64,000 nt of DNA from Ilumatobacteraceae bacterium (GCA_022843125.1 JALHOG010000012.1:1-64000); one strand, 5' to 3'; numbered from the stretch's first letter, positions 16,229-26,109 are shown. The notes: generated from the sequence alone by a model not told the origin. Numbers and translations are program-made.

Positions 16229-18745
16229 ACGGTGAATGAACTCGATCCCCGAAATCTCGACGCGGCGGGATGGGATCGGCTCGTCCAGCGGTCACCTGAG
16301 CAGGCTCTCGTCGCGACGCAGGCGGCGCTGAGTGATGCCGGCGCAGCGGGCGGTGCGCGCGCCGTCGTCCTCAACGCCGCAGGGCGGTCGTTGCTCGAAC
16401 TCGGTCGGGTTGCCGATGCGAGCGCCGTGATGAAGGACGCAACAGCGCTCGTCGTCCAGGACTCGGTCGATGACGAGACGCGGCGCTCCGTCCTCATGAC
16501 CGCGGCAGCCGTGTTCGCCGAGGCGGGCGAGATCGACGCTGCGCTTGCGAGCCTGGCCATCCTCGAACAGGAGTGCACCGGCACCGTGCTCGGTCGGGTT
16601 CGGCTCCAGCAGGCGGTGGTGCTGCACCATGCCGGCCGTCTCCACGAGTCGCTCCGCGCGCTCGACCAGAGTGATCGCCTCTTCGCCCGCGATGGGTCCG
16701 ATCAGGAACGCTTCCGCGTCCACATCAATCGGGGAGTGGTGCTGCTGCAGCAGGGCGAGCTCGATGCGGCCGAGACCGACTTTCTGACGGCTGCCGAGCT
16801 CGCCCGCCGTCTCGGGATGACTGCGGCGGAGGGGCAGTGCCATGCCAACGCCGGTGCGCTGTACGGCCGGGCGCGTCGTCTCGTCGACGCGCTCCGTGCG
16901 TTCGATCGGGCCGCCGAGCTCCTCGAATCCGCCGGCCGGCCCGACCGGGTCACGGCGTGGATGGAGATCGACCGCGCCGAGGTGTTGATGCACTTCGGCC
17001 TCGTCGACGACGCCGTCGCCGCCGCGCACCGAGCATTCGCCACGGCCGAGCGGTCGGGGAACGACGTGCTCGTCGGCGACGCGTTGATGATGTGCGCGCG
17101 AACGGAGCTGCGAGCGGGCCGCACCGGGCTCGCACGGCGGACGTCGGAGGCGGCCTCGAAGCATCTGACCCGCACCGGCCGCCCGGAGATGGTCGGCCAC
17201 GCCGACGCGATCGCTGCGCACGCAGCCCTGCGGCAGGCCGGCGCCGATGTCATCGGTGCGGCGCTCGAGCGTTCTCGCGACCTCGTCGAGCGTCTCCGCA
17301 GCCTCGGTTGGCACCGCGAAGCCGACGAGCTGTCGGTCGAGCGGATCCGCGCAGCGTGGCGAACCGGTGCCTGGGCCGACGTCGATGCCGACGTGCAGGC
17401 GCTCCGGCTGCATGCGTGGGGCAGTCGGCGCGACCTGGCGCTGGTGGGGTGGTTTGCGGAGGCCGTCGCTCGTCGCAAGGAAGGGCTCGAAGGCGAGTCG
17501 GTCGACGCGGCCATCCGCGGCCTCGAGATCCTCGACGACATCACCGCCGAGGCGACCAACCTCGAGGATCGTTCGGCAGCGATGCGGCTGGGTCACGATC
17601 TCAGCCGCTGGATCACCGAGGTCGCGATCGACCAGCACGAGCCCGATCTCGTCCTCGCAGCGAGCGAGGGCACGCGGGCCCGATCGTTGCACGACGAGCT
17701 CGGCGGTCGGAATCGCCACCGTGCGCTCACGCAGGACGGCGCCGACCGTTTGCGTAGCGAGCTCCGCTCGCGGCTGCACGGTCGCTGCCTCGTCCAGTGG
17801 GTCGTGACCGGCGGCAGGGTGCATGCCGTGGTGTGCGGCGAGGAGGGGAACCGGCTGGTCGATGTCGCTGATCTGCGGGCCGTGATGCGCGAGCGCGATC
17901 GGGTGCTCGTGTGGCTCGATCGGGCCGCGGCCGAACCGGACGAGTCGGACAGCCGGGCTCGGCGCGCGGCAAGCCTGCTCGACGAGATGCTCATCGCCCC
18001 GCTCGGTCTTCCCGACGGGGCGAGCATCGTGATCGTGCCGGTCGACGAGCTGCACGGTGTCGCCTGGTCCGGACTTCCGTCGATCGCCGCGCGCCCACTG
18101 GTCCTCAACCCCAGCAGCCGTCTCTGGCTCGACGCCGATCGCCGTTCGAGCTCTGCGCTGCGCACGGTCGGTTTCGTGTCGGGGCCGAACATCGGGAGCG
18201 GCGAGGTCGAGCGCTCCACCCTGGCCCGCCTGCACGGACAGATGGACCACGCCGGAGGGGCGGGGGCCACGGCTGCGACGGTGCGCACGATGTTCGGCGC
18301 GCACGACCTCGTCCATGTCGCCGCCCACGGGAGGTTTCGGGCCGATCGGCCGCTGCTGTCGACGTTCGAGCTGGCCGATGGGCGGGTGACGCTCCACGAC
18401 GCCGTTCCCGAGCGCGTGCACACGCGCCTCGCCGTGATGTCGTCGTGTGAGGGCGGTGCGCACGGCCGCAGCGGCGGTTCCGAGGTGCTCGGTCTGGCCG
18501 CAGTACTGCTGGCGCGAGGCGCAGCGTCGGTCCTGGCACCACTCACGTTGGTTCGAGACCTGGAGTGCGGGGAGTTCGTCTCCGCAGTTCACGAGCAATT
18601 GGCCGCCGGTACGTCGTTCGCAGCATCGGTCGCCCAGGTGCGCACCGCCTGGCTGAGCGAGGACGACCTGAGTCGCTGGGCCGTAGCGTCGTCGTTCAGT
18701 TGTTTCGGCTCGGGGGCGACCAGGTTCGTCGCCGCACCGGAGTAG
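16214..18745 (+). CDS. TPR-CHAT caspase-like protease
   Basis: About 843 residues from ATG 16214 (837 from GTG 16232). The first ~500 residues are TPR-like helical repeats, for example QAALSDAGAAGGARAVVLNA, INRGVVLLQQGELDAAETDF and GDALMMCARTELRAGRTGLA. The C-terminal CHAT domain carries the catalytic His in DLVHVAAHGRF and Cys in LAVMSSCEGG, with a late GAASVLAPLTLV strand. TPR-CHAT is the architecture of Csx29-type caspase-like effectors. Combined with a sigma factor and a subtilisin, it suggests a proteolytic signalling or cell-death module. Substrate unknown. No ribosome site or -10 box is obvious, and the start region overlaps the divergent subtilisin gene. Confidence 0.85.
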   Translation: MEACHTVNELDPRNLDAAGWDRLVQRSPEQALVATQAALSDAGAAGGARAVVLNAAGRSLLELGRVADASAVMKDATALVVQDSVDDETRRSVLMTAAAVFAEAGEIDAALASLAILEQECTGTVLGRVRLQQAVVLHHAGRLHESLRALDQSDRLFARDGSDQERFRVHINRGVVLLQQGELDAAETDFLTAAELARRLGMTAAEGQCHANAGALYGRARRLVDALRAFDRAAELLESAGRPDRVTAWMEIDRAEVLMHFGLVDDAVAAAHRAFATAERSGNDVLVGDALMMCARTELRAGRTGLARRTSEAASKHLTRTGRPEMVGHADAIAAHAALRQAGADVIGAALERSRDLVERLRSLGWHREADELSVERIRAAWRTGAWADVDADVQALRLHAWGSRRDLALVGWFAEAVARRKEGLEGESVDAAIRGLEILDDITAEATNLEDRSAAMRLGHDLSRWITEVAIDQHEPDLVLAASEGTRARSLHDELGGRNRHRALTQDGADRLRSELRSRLHGRCLVQWVVTGGRVHAVVCGEEGNRLVDVADLRAVMRERDRVLVWLDRAAAEPDESDSRARRAASLLDEMLIAPLGLPDGASIVIVPVDELHGVAWSGLPSIAARPLVLNPSSRLWLDADRRSSSALRTVGFVSGPNIGSGEVERSTLARLHGQMDHAGGAGATAATVRTMFGAHDLVHVAAHGRFRADRPLLSTFELADGRVTLHDAVPERVHTRLAVMSSCEGGAHGRSGGSEVLGLAAVLLARGAASVLAPLTLVRDLECGEFVSAVHEQLAAGTSFAASVAQVRTAWLSEDDLSRWAVASSFSCFGSGATRFVAAPE

Positions 18746-18816
18746 GGCAGCGCTTCCTGCGGTGCCGCACGCCGTACCGCTCGGCCGGCGGGGGGTCTCG
18801 TGCATACGATTCGATT

Positions 18817-19986
18817 GTGACCATCACCGCGCCTCCGTCCTGGTTCGTCGACGCCGACTTCGACGTCGACGCGTTCCGTGCGCTCACATCCCGGACGACG
18901 CACCACAGTGACGTACCGACTGCGATCGCCATCGAGCGCAACATTCCGATCTACGACGGGCGGGCGATGCGCGACATCGCCCGTGATCCGGAGCGCCGCA
19001 AGGCGTTCATCGGTGAGCTCGCGTGGGCGCTCGGTCAGGGTCCCGGCACCGTCGCGTTCAAGCGCGGGCTCACCGACGACGAGAACCGGCTCGCCGAGGC
19101 GACCGAGATCTTCCAGCAGATCATCGCCGATCAGCACGCCGCAGGTCGCCCGGTGGGAGACCACTTCGCGAAGCCAGGTTCCAACGATCGGGTGTGGAAC
19201 TCGCACGAGAAGCTGGCGCAGCGTTCGCCCGAGGTGTTCGTCGCCTACTACTCGGCCGACGTGATCGCGCTGGGGTGCGAGGCGTGGCTCGGCCCGCACT
19301 ACCAGATCAGCGCCCAGGTCAACCGGGTGAACCCTGGCGGTACGGCGCAGGTGCCGCACCGCGACTATCACGTCGGCTTCTACACCGCCGAGCAGATGGA
19401 ACGCTTCCCACGGCATGTGCACCTCATGTCGCAGACGCTCTCCCTCCAGGGGGGTGTCGCGCACACCGACATGCCGATCGAGTCGGGCCCGACGATGCTG
19501 CTCCCGTTCTCCCAGCTCTTCCCGGCAGGGTTCATCGCCTCGTACCGCGACGAGTTCCGCGAGGTCTTCGCCGAGCGGATGGTGCAGTTGCCGCTCGAGC
19601 GGGGCGACGTGGTGTTCTTCAACCCGGCGCTGTTCCACGGTGCCGGCGCGAACGTCACCACCGACTTCGAGCGCATGGCCAATCTGCTCCAGGTGTCGTC
19701 CGCGTTCGGGCGCACGATGGAGACGATGAACCCCGACATCACGACCCTCGCGGCGTACCCGTACCTCGCCGGGATCGACGACGAGCGGACCCGCGAGAAC
19801 GTGATCGCGGCCGCCTGCGAGGGATACGCGTTCCCGACCAACCTCGACAGCGACCCGCCGATCGGTGGTCTCGCCCCTGCCAGCCAGGCCGACATCGTTC
19901 GCCAGGCCGTCACCGACCGCTGGACCGTCGATCAGCTCCGCGCCGCCCTCGAAGCGAGAAACGACCGCCGCGCCGGCCTCACGTGA
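18817..19986 (+). CDS. phytanoyl-CoA dioxygenase (PhyH) family protein
   Basis: A 389-residue Fe(II)/2-oxoglutarate dioxygenase-like protein. Metal ligands are H181 and D183 in QVPHRDYHVGF and H274 in ALFHGAGANV, with an Arg downstream in FERMANLLQV for co-substrate. The substrate is unknown; the family hydroxylates varied lipids and small molecules. The start is the GTG at 18817, because a TACGAT box at 18805-18810 sits 6 nt upstream, the spacing of a leaderless promoter. The open frame extends further upstream into the CHAT gene, but that part is not protein-like. Confidence 0.85.
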   Translation: MTITAPPSWFVDADFDVDAFRALTSRTTHHSDVPTAIAIERNIPIYDGRAMRDIARDPERRKAFIGELAWALGQGPGTVAFKRGLTDDENRLAEATEIFQQIIADQHAAGRPVGDHFAKPGSNDRVWNSHEKLAQRSPEVFVAYYSADVIALGCEAWLGPHYQISAQVNRVNPGGTAQVPHRDYHVGFYTAEQMERFPRHVHLMSQTLSLQGGVAHTDMPIESGPTMLLPFSQLFPAGFIASYRDEFREVFAERMVQLPLERGDVVFFNPALFHGAGANVTTDFERMANLLQVSSAFGRTMETMNPDITTLAAYPYLAGIDDERTRENVIAAACEGYAFPTNLDSDPPIGGLAPASQADIVRQAVTDRWTVDQLRAALEARNDRRAGLT

Positions 19987-20053
19987 CGGAATGGGTCAGA
20001 CCAACTCCGTCACAGCCCGTCCGTGACGGAGTTGGTCTGACCCATTCCGTCAC
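19983..20053. repeat. perfect 31-bp inverted repeat between phyH and nei
   Basis: Arms 19983-20013 and 20023-20053 are exact reverse complements separated by 9 bp. Each arm is itself bounded by GTGACGGA and TCCGTCAC, so nested structures can form. The left arm contains the TGA stop of the PhyH gene, and the right arm ends 14 bp before the next start codon. There is no U-run. It could be a strong transcript-end hairpin or a REP-like element. Confidence 0.85.
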
Positions 20054-20067
20054 GCACACTCGGTGAC

Positions 20068-20922
20068 ATGCCTGAGGGGGACACGCTTCGGCGGTTGGCG
20101 ACGAGGATCAGCGAGCGCTTCGCCGGGCAGGTGGTGGAGCGGTCGGTGATGCGCGATCCTCGGATCGCCACGGTCGACCTGCGCGGGCGCACCCTCGTCG
20201 ATGCCGATGCGTACGGGAAGCACCTCTTCGTGCGCTTCGACGACGGCCGCACGCTGCACGCCCACCTGCTGATGACGGGCAGCTTCGACGTCGGTCGCCC
20301 GTCGAAGGAAGCCGAGTGGAAGCGGCGCATCGAGCTGTGGATGGGGGACGGTCGGCTGACCGGTGTGCAGGTGCCGCTGCTCGGGATGCTCGACACCGCC
20401 GACGAGCACGAGATCACCGACCACCTCGGTCCCGACCTGTGCGCCGTCGCGGGGCCGCCCGCCGCCGGCACGATCGTCGAACGCCTGCAGCGCGAACCCG
20501 ACGCACCGCTGACCGGAGCGATGCTCGACCAGCGACGCGCCGCGGGATGGGGGAACATCTACGTCCACGACGTGCCGTTCCTGGCCGGCCTCAACCCGTA
20601 CCAGCCGGTCGGGAGGATCGGGGCGCTCGAACCGGTCGTCGCCCTCGCGACTGCGCTCATCCGCGTCAACGCCGAGCGCGGCCCGCAGAACACCACAGGC
20701 CGCCGGCTGCACACCGACGCGCGCTGGGTGCACGGCGTCGGCCGCCGGCCGTGCCCGGTGTGCGGCACCCGGCTCGAGTACCGCGACGCCGACCACACCC
20801 CCTGGCGCCGCTCGATCACCTGGTGCCCCGAGTGCCAGCCGCTGAGCGACACCGGCGCCCGAGCCGACATGGCCCGGGCACGCCGGCTCTCCGGCCTCCA
20901 CCCCGCCTGGAAGCGGATGTAG
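20068..20922 (+). CDS. nei: Fpg/Nei-family DNA glycosylase (endonuclease VIII-like)
   Basis: A 284-residue base-excision repair glycosylase/AP lyase. It begins MPEGDT, as Nei enzymes do: Pro2 is the Schiff-base nucleophile and Glu3 the acid. The H2TH region is near LDQRRAAGWGNIYVHDVPF, with a C-terminal zinc finger: CPVCGTRLEY and WCPECQ. It removes oxidised pyrimidines and cuts the backbone by beta/delta elimination. Which of the several actinobacterial Nei paralogues it represents cannot be decided here. It stands alone, 14 bp after the large inverted repeat. Confidence 0.9.
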   Translation: MPEGDTLRRLATRISERFAGQVVERSVMRDPRIATVDLRGRTLVDADAYGKHLFVRFDDGRTLHAHLLMTGSFDVGRPSKEAEWKRRIELWMGDGRLTGVQVPLLGMLDTADEHEITDHLGPDLCAVAGPPAAGTIVERLQREPDAPLTGAMLDQRRAAGWGNIYVHDVPFLAGLNPYQPVGRIGALEPVVALATALIRVNAERGPQNTTGRRLHTDARWVHGVGRRPCPVCGTRLEYRDADHTPWRRSITWCPECQPLSDTGARADMARARRLSGLHPAWKRM

Positions 20923-20942
20923 CCGGTGTCAGGTCGGGACGG

Positions 20943-22490
20943 TCAGGACTGGTCGCGGAGCATGCGGCGGAGGATCTTGCCGCTCGGGGACTTCGGGATC
21001 GAGTCGGTGAACTCGACGATCCGGATGTGCTTGTAGCTCGCGACGTGCTGGGCCACGTGCTCCTTGACCTCGTCCTCGGTCATCTCCATGCCGGGCTTCA
21101 CGACGACGAACGCCTTGGGCAGCTCACCGGCTGACACGTCAGGCACGCCGATCACGGCGACGTCGGCGACCTTGGGATGGGTGACGATCAGGGCCTCGAG
21201 CTCGGCTGGCGGGACCTGGAAGCCGTTGTACTTGATCAGCTCCTTGACGCGGTCGACGATCGAGACGTGGTGGTGCTCGTCGACGACGGCGATGTCGCCG
21301 GTGTGCAGCCAGCCGTCGTCGTCGATCGTGATCCGGGTGGCCTCCTCGTTGTTGAGGTAGCCCTTCATCACCTGCGGGCCGCGGATCCAGAGCTCACCCT
21401 CCTGGCCGACGTCACGGTCCTCGCCGCCGATCGGGTCGACGATGCGGATCTCGGTGTTCGGGACGGTCACGCCGGACGTCCCGGGCCGTCCGTCACCTTC
21501 GGGGGTGCAGTGGCTGATCGGGCTCAGCTCGGTCATGCCGTACCCCTGGATGACCTCGCACCCGACGCGGTTGGACGCCTCGATCCCGAGCTCGGCACCG
21601 AGGGGCGCGGCGCCCGAGAAGATCTGCACCACGCTCGACATGTCGTACTGGTCGACCATCGGGTGCTTGGCCAGCGCGAGCACGACGGGCGGCACCGCAT
21701 AGAACCGCGTGACCTTGTGCTGCTGGGTGAGCTGCAGCGCCTGCTCGAGATCGAAGCGGGGCATCGTGACCACGGTGCCGCCGAACGACAGCGACAGGTT
21801 CATCAGGACCGACATGCCGTAGATGTGGAAGAACGGCAGGAACGACAGCACCACCTCGTGGTCGCGCAGCACGAAACACGGCTCGGCCTGGCGCATGTTT
21901 GCGACGAGGTTGTGGTGGGTGAGCATCACGCCCTTCGGCAGGCCGGTGGTGCCCGAGGAGTACGGGAGTACGACCACGTCTTCGTACACATCGACCGGCA
22001 CCTGGTCGATGGGCTCACCGAGCAGGGCGAGTGCGTTGCCGGTGCCCTCGGCCCCGTCGAGCGTGAGCACCTCGGTGATCGGCGTACCCTCGATCGCCTT
22101 GGTCGCCGTCTCGGCGAACATCCCGACGGTGATCAGCATCGTGGCCCCCGCATCGAGCAGCTGGAACCGGACCTCTTCAGGCCCGTACGTGGGGTTGACC
22201 GTGGTGATCGTGCCGCCGGTCATCGCGACGCCGTGGAAGACGACCGCGTACTCCGGACAGTTGGGCGCCATCAGCGCGAGCGTGTCGCCCTTGCCGAAGC
22301 CGCGGGCCTGGAGCCCGCCGGCGAAGCGCCGCACCATGTCTCGGAACTGCGAGAACGTGTAGGTCCGCCCGCTGGGGCCGTCGATCAGCGCGGGCCGGTC
22401 GGGGTAGGTGTCGACCATGCGGAGCACGTAGTCGGTCACCGACATCTCCGGGATCTCGACGTCCGGCATCGGGCTGCGGTGGATGATCAT
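20943..22490 (-). CDS. acyl-CoA synthetase (AMP-binding, 4-coumarate-CoA ligase-like)
   Basis: A 515-residue adenylate-forming enzyme. Motifs in order: LPYSSGTTGLPKGVMLTH (phosphate-binding A3), GYGMTELSP (A5), GWLHTGDIA (A7), and the catalytic Lys in KSPSGKILRRML (A10) near the C-terminus. It makes acyl- or aryl-CoA through an acyl-AMP; the acid is unknown. I chose ATG 22490 because a TAGTAT box (minus strand, 22503-22498) lies 7 nt upstream, as in other leaderless genes here; the frame is open to 22571. It is downstream of leuS on the same strand, separated by a structured region. Confidence 0.9.
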   Translation of the reverse strand: MIIHRSPMPDVEIPEMSVTDYVLRMVDTYPDRPALIDGPSGRTYTFSQFRDMVRRFAGGLQARGFGKGDTLALMAPNCPEYAVVFHGVAMTGGTITTVNPTYGPEEVRFQLLDAGATMLITVGMFAETATKAIEGTPITEVLTLDGAEGTGNALALLGEPIDQVPVDVYEDVVVLPYSSGTTGLPKGVMLTHHNLVANMRQAEPCFVLRDHEVVLSFLPFFHIYGMSVLMNLSLSFGGTVVTMPRFDLEQALQLTQQHKVTRFYAVPPVVLALAKHPMVDQYDMSSVVQIFSGAAPLGAELGIEASNRVGCEVIQGYGMTELSPISHCTPEGDGRPGTSGVTVPNTEIRIVDPIGGEDRDVGQEGELWIRGPQVMKGYLNNEEATRITIDDDGWLHTGDIAVVDEHHHVSIVDRVKELIKYNGFQVPPAELEALIVTHPKVADVAVIGVPDVSAGELPKAFVVVKPGMEMTEDEVKEHVAQHVASYKHIRIVEFTDSIPKSPSGKILRRMLRDQS

Positions 22491-22549
22491 GCCGCGGATA
22501 CTACGGATCTCGACGGCGCGGTCTCGCACGGGCCCTCCAGGCGCGCAGC

Positions 22550-22659
22550 AGGTCCGTGAGGTTGTTTCCAAGCGACCTGGATGGTTTGGGATCAGGAGCC
22601 ACGTTCAGCGCCTCGGCGCTGTCGTGGGACTGAGTCCCCTCGACCAACCTCACGGACCT
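22550..22659. other. 15-bp inverted repeat enclosing a possible structured RNA
   Basis: Perfect arms at 22550-22564 (starting AGGTCCGTGAGG) and 22645-22659 close an 80-nt interior. That interior can form three further hairpins: CCTG/CAGG around GATGGTTTGGGAT, CAGCGC-CTCG-GCGCTG, and GGGAC-TGA-GTCCC, giving a cloverleaf-like fold of ~110 nt. It lies between leuS and the acyl-CoA synthetase gene, upstream of the latter's -10 box. I recognise no known riboswitch, T-box or SRP motif. A small transposon with terminal repeats is an alternative, but I see no target duplication. Confidence 0.5.
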
Positions 22660-22729
22660 AAGGAAAGTGTCGCGCCGCCGTCAAGCGCGGTGTTATGGCC
22701 GAAAGTCCCTGATCGGGGAGCTGCACGCG

Positions 22730-25549
22730 TCAGAGGACGATGTTGACCATTCGGCCGGGGACCACGATCACCTTCTTGGGTGTCGTGCCGTCGATCGCGG
22801 CGATGACCTTCTCGTCCGCAAGGGCTGCTGCCTCGACCGCCGCGTTGTCGGCGTCGGCGGCGACGGTGATCCGGCCACGCACCTTGCCGTTGACCTGCAC
22901 CGGGTACTCGACCGTCTCGTCGACGAGGTACTGCGGGTCGGCAACGGGGAACGCTTCGTACGCAACCGTCGCGGCGTGGCCGAGGCGCGACCACAGCTCC
23001 TCGGCGAGGTGCGGCGCAAACGGCGCCACCATGATCACCAACGGCTCGGCGATCGACGCCGGGCATCCGCCGAGCTTGGTCAGGTGGTTGTTCAGCTCGA
23101 TCAGCTTCGCGATCGCCGTGTTGAACCGGAGGTTGTCGAGCTCGTCGCGCACGGCGGCGACGGTGCGGTGCAGGACGCGCAGCGTCTCGACCGACGGCTC
23201 GTCGGCGAGGGTGCGGATCGTCCCGGTCTCCTCGTCGACGATGTTGCGCCACACGCGCTGGAGGAAGCGGTAGACGCCGACGACGTCCTTGCTCTCCCAC
23301 GGCCGTGAGGCGTCGAGCGGGCCCATGCTCTCCAGGTACAGGCGCAGCGTGTCGGCGCCGTACTCGTTGCACAGGTCCATCGGGTCGAGCGCGTTCTTGA
23401 GGCTCTTGCCCATCTTCCCGTACTCGCGGTTCACCGGGCGGCCCTCGTACACGTACCCGCCGTCGCGCTGCTCGACGTCGGACGCCTCGACGTACATGCC
23501 GCGCTCGTCGGTGTAGGCCGCCGCCAGGATGTACCCCTGGTTGAACAGCTTGTGGAACGGCTCGACCGAGCTGACGTGGCCCAGGTCGAACAGCACCTTG
23601 TGCCAGAACCGTGCGTACAGCAGGTGCAGCACAGCGTGCTCGACACCACCGACGTACAGGTCGACCCCGCCCGGGTGCCCCGGCCCCTGCGGTCCCATCC
23701 AGTACGCCTCGTTGGCCGGGTCGACGAACGCGTCGTCGTTGGCCGGGTCGAGGTAGCGCAACTCGTACCAGCACGATCCGGCCCATTGCGGCATCACGTT
23801 CGTGTCGCGGCGGTACACCTGCGGGCCGTCGCCGAGGTCGAGGGTGACCTCGACCCAGTCGGTCAGGCGGTCGAGCGGGCTCTCGGGATTGCTCATCGCG
23901 TCGTCCGGATCGAACGTGCGCGGCGAGAACTGGTCGGTGTCGGGCAGCAGCACCGGCAGCATCTCGGCGGGGATCGCGTGCGCGTTCCCGTCGGCGTCGT
24001 ACACGATCGGGAACGGCTCGCCCCAGTACCGCTGCCGGCTGAACAGCCAGTCGCGCAGCTTGTAGGTGATCGTGGTGTGGCCGTGGCCCTGCGCCTCCAG
24101 CCAGCGGTTGGTCACAGCGACGCCCTCGGCCTTGGTGGCGATGCCGTTCAGGTCGAGCGACTCGTTCGCACTGTTGACGTACGGGGCGTCGCCGGTGAAC
24201 GCGTCGTCCCACGTGCTGCAGTCGGTACCGCGGCCGTCGGTCGGCTCCTGGATGGCGACGATCTCGAGCCCGAACTTCCGGGCGAACTCGAAGTCGCGCT
24301 GATCGCCGCAGGGCACGGCCATGATCGCGCCGTACCCGTAGCCCATCAGCACGTAGTCGGCGATCCAGACGGGGATCCGGGCGCCGCTCAGCGGGTTGAT
24401 CGCGAAGGCGCCGGTGAACACGCCGGTCTTCTCGCGCGTCTCGTCCTGGCGGTCGATGTCCTTCTTCGACTCGGCGGCGCGCCGGTACGCGGCGACGTCG
24501 TCGGCGTGGTCAGCGGTGGTGAGCACGTCGACGAGCGGATGCTCGGGCGCGAGCACCATGAACGTCGCGCCGAACAGCGTGTCGGGGCGGGTGGTGAACA
24601 CGGTGATCCGCGTGTCGTGCCCGGAGACGTCGAAGTGGACCGTAGCGCCTTCGCTGCGCCCGATCCAGTTGCGCTGCATCGCCTTGATCGCGTCGGTCCA
24701 GTCGAGCAGGTCGAGGTCGTCGATGAGGCGGTCGGCGTACGCGGTGATGCGCATCATCCACTGCCGCATGTTGCGCTTGAACACCGGGAAGTTGCCCCGG
24801 TCGCTGCGGCCGTCGGCGGTGACCTCCTCGTTGGCGACGACGGTGCCGAGCCCGGGGCACCAGTTGACCGGAGCGTCGCTCACGTACGCCAGGCGCCACT
24901 CGTCGAGCTCGCGGAGCCGGTCGGCGGCAGACATCGTGGACCAGTCGCCCGTCTTGGCCGACCGTGTGCCGGCGTCGAACTCGGCGACCAACTCGTCGAT
25001 GCGGCGGGCCCGCTGCTGCTGGGGGTCGAACCAGGCGTTGAAGATCTCGCGGAAGATCCACTGCGTCCAGCGGTAGTAGCCGGGGTCGGTGGTGCTGATG
25101 CTGCGACGCGGATCGTGGCTGAGACCGAGCCGCTTCAGCTGGCTGCGGATGTTCGCGATGTTCTGGTCGGTCGTGATCGCCGGGTGCTGACCGGTCTGGA
25201 CGGCATACTGCTCGGCCGGCAGCCCGAACGCGTCGAACCCCATCGTGTAGAGCACGTTGTGGCCGGTCATGCGCAGGTAGCGGGCGTACATGTCGGTCGC
25301 CGTGAAGCCGAGCGGGTGGCCCATGTGGAGCCCTGCGCCACTCGGGTACGGGAACATGTCGAGGATGAACTGCTTCGGGCGGCCCCCCACGGCATCCGGA
25401 TCGGCCAGCGACCCCGCCGGGTTCGGCGTCTCGAAGGTGCCCTCCGCTGCCCACCGGGCCTGCCACGTGGCCTCGATCTCCTGAGCGAGCACACCGGTGT
25501 ACCGATGCGCGTGGGTGTCGCCTGGGCTCGTGTCGTGCTGCTCGCTCAT
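22730..25549 (-). CDS. leuS: leucyl-tRNA synthetase
   Basis: A 939-residue class Ia aminoacyl-tRNA synthetase that charges tRNA-Leu. The HIGH motif appears as HMGH (75-78) in [15 protein letters not shown]. The signature KMSKS appears as KMGKS in [14 protein letters not shown], a known variant. The editing (CP1) insertion includes [20 protein letters not shown], and the C-terminal domain ends [12 protein letters not shown] and [14 protein letters not shown]. Length is normal for bacterial LeuRS. The tRNA-Leu(TAA) gene elsewhere in this window is one of its substrates. Confidence 0.97.
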   Translation of the reverse strand: MSEQHDTSPGDTHAHRYTGVLAQEIEATWQARWAAEGTFETPNPAGSLADPDAVGGRPKQFILDMFPYPSGAGLHMGHPLGFTATDMYARYLRMTGHNVLYTMGFDAFGLPAEQYAVQTGQHPAITTDQNIANIRSQLKRLGLSHDPRRSISTTDPGYYRWTQWIFREIFNAWFDPQQQRARRIDELVAEFDAGTRSAKTGDWSTMSAADRLRELDEWRLAYVSDAPVNWCPGLGTVVANEEVTADGRSDRGNFPVFKRNMRQWMMRITAYADRLIDDLDLLDWTDAIKAMQRNWIGRSEGATVHFDVSGHDTRITVFTTRPDTLFGATFMVLAPEHPLVDVLTTADHADDVAAYRRAAESKKDIDRQDETREKTGVFTGAFAINPLSGARIPVWIADYVLMGYGYGAIMAVPCGDQRDFEFARKFGLEIVAIQEPTDGRGTDCSTWDDAFTGDAPYVNSANESLDLNGIATKAEGVAVTNRWLEAQGHGHTTITYKLRDWLFSRQRYWGEPFPIVYDADGNAHAIPAEMLPVLLPDTDQFSPRTFDPDDAMSNPESPLDRLTDWVEVTLDLGDGPQVYRRDTNVMPQWAGSCWYELRYLDPANDDAFVDPANEAYWMGPQGPGHPGGVDLYVGGVEHAVLHLLYARFWHKVLFDLGHVSSVEPFHKLFNQGYILAAAYTDERGMYVEASDVEQRDGGYVYEGRPVNREYGKMGKSLKNALDPMDLCNEYGADTLRLYLESMGPLDASRPWESKDVVGVYRFLQRVWRNIVDEETGTIRTLADEPSVETLRVLHRTVAAVRDELDNLRFNTAIAKLIELNNHLTKLGGCPASIAEPLVIMVAPFAPHLAEELWSRLGHAATVAYEAFPVADPQYLVDETVEYPVQVNGKVRGRITVAADADNAAVEAAALADEKVIAAIDGTTPKKVIVVPGRMVNIVL

Positions 25550-25680
25550 ACCGGTCGGCCAGCCTACGGCGAGGGCCTCGGCTCGCCGCGCTGGAGCGCG
25601 GTCGTCACCGTGCTACCGCGTCGTCACCCGCCGGCCCGAAGCGAGTCGAACGTGCAGCAGGAGCAGGGCGCACGGGGGCG

Positions 25681-26109
25681 TCAGCGGGCGACACCGACCG
25701 CCCTCTCGTCGGTCCCGTGGAGCGACGTTCGGAGCATCGCGTAGACGGACTTTCCGCCGGCGAACAGGGCAACTCCCCACGCGAGCGCCAACGTGTCGAC
25801 GATCACGAGGCCAAGCCCGCCGATGTCTTCGACGGACCGGTCGACGACGGCGGGCGTCCCACCACCGAAATCGGCCACCGTCAGGACGCACTGATCACGG
25901 TTGGCGGCCACGAGCTGGCACAACACAGCGCCAGACCCGTGACGGACAGCGTTCGAGGCGAGCTCACTGACGATCAGCACCGCCTGCTCGACGCATCCGT
26001 CCGGTGCATCCGAGCGACGGAGGAAGTCCCGCATCCAGTCGCGGGCCACTGAGATCGAGCGGGCGTCGTCGAGTGTCATCACGTCGACGCGCAGGCGTTC
26101 GGGCGTCAT
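25681..26109 (-). CDS. RsbW-like HATPase (anti-sigma kinase-type) protein
   Basis: A 142-residue GHKL ATPase-fold protein. The N-box is VSELASNAVRHGSG, the G1-like element VADFGGGTPAVV, and a later GGLGLVIVDTLALAWGV. Stand-alone domains of this type act as anti-sigma or serine kinases partnered by STAS anti-anti-sigma factors. Its ATG overlaps by 4 nt the stop of a tiny upstream gene that looks like a STAS core, so the two are translationally coupled. No sigma factor is adjacent. Confidence 0.8.
   Translation of the reverse strand: MTPERLRVDVMTLDDARSISVARDWMRDFLRRSDAPDGCVEQAVLIVSELASNAVRHGSGAVLCQLVAANRDQCVLTVADFGGGTPAVVDRSVEDIGGLGLVIVDTLALAWGVALFAGGKSVYAMLRTSLHGTDERAVGVAR

Noticed and set aside
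16292-18805. 837-codon minus-strand frame opposite the CHAT gene
   Set aside because: It is the mirror of a clear TPR-CHAT protein and has Arg/His-rich antisense composition typical of high-GC DNA. The same applies to long antisense frames at 9307-10716, 23552-25744, 32241-33596 and 53877-56231.
22550-22659. SRP RNA, T-box or riboswitch identity for the cloverleaf region
   Set aside because: The conserved SRP GGAA-loop motif and the T-box antiterminator sequence are absent, and no riboswitch core is recognisable.
22730-25549. Defective LeuRS because KMSKS reads KMGKS
   Set aside because: The Gly variant is known in functional synthetases and all other motifs and the full length are present.
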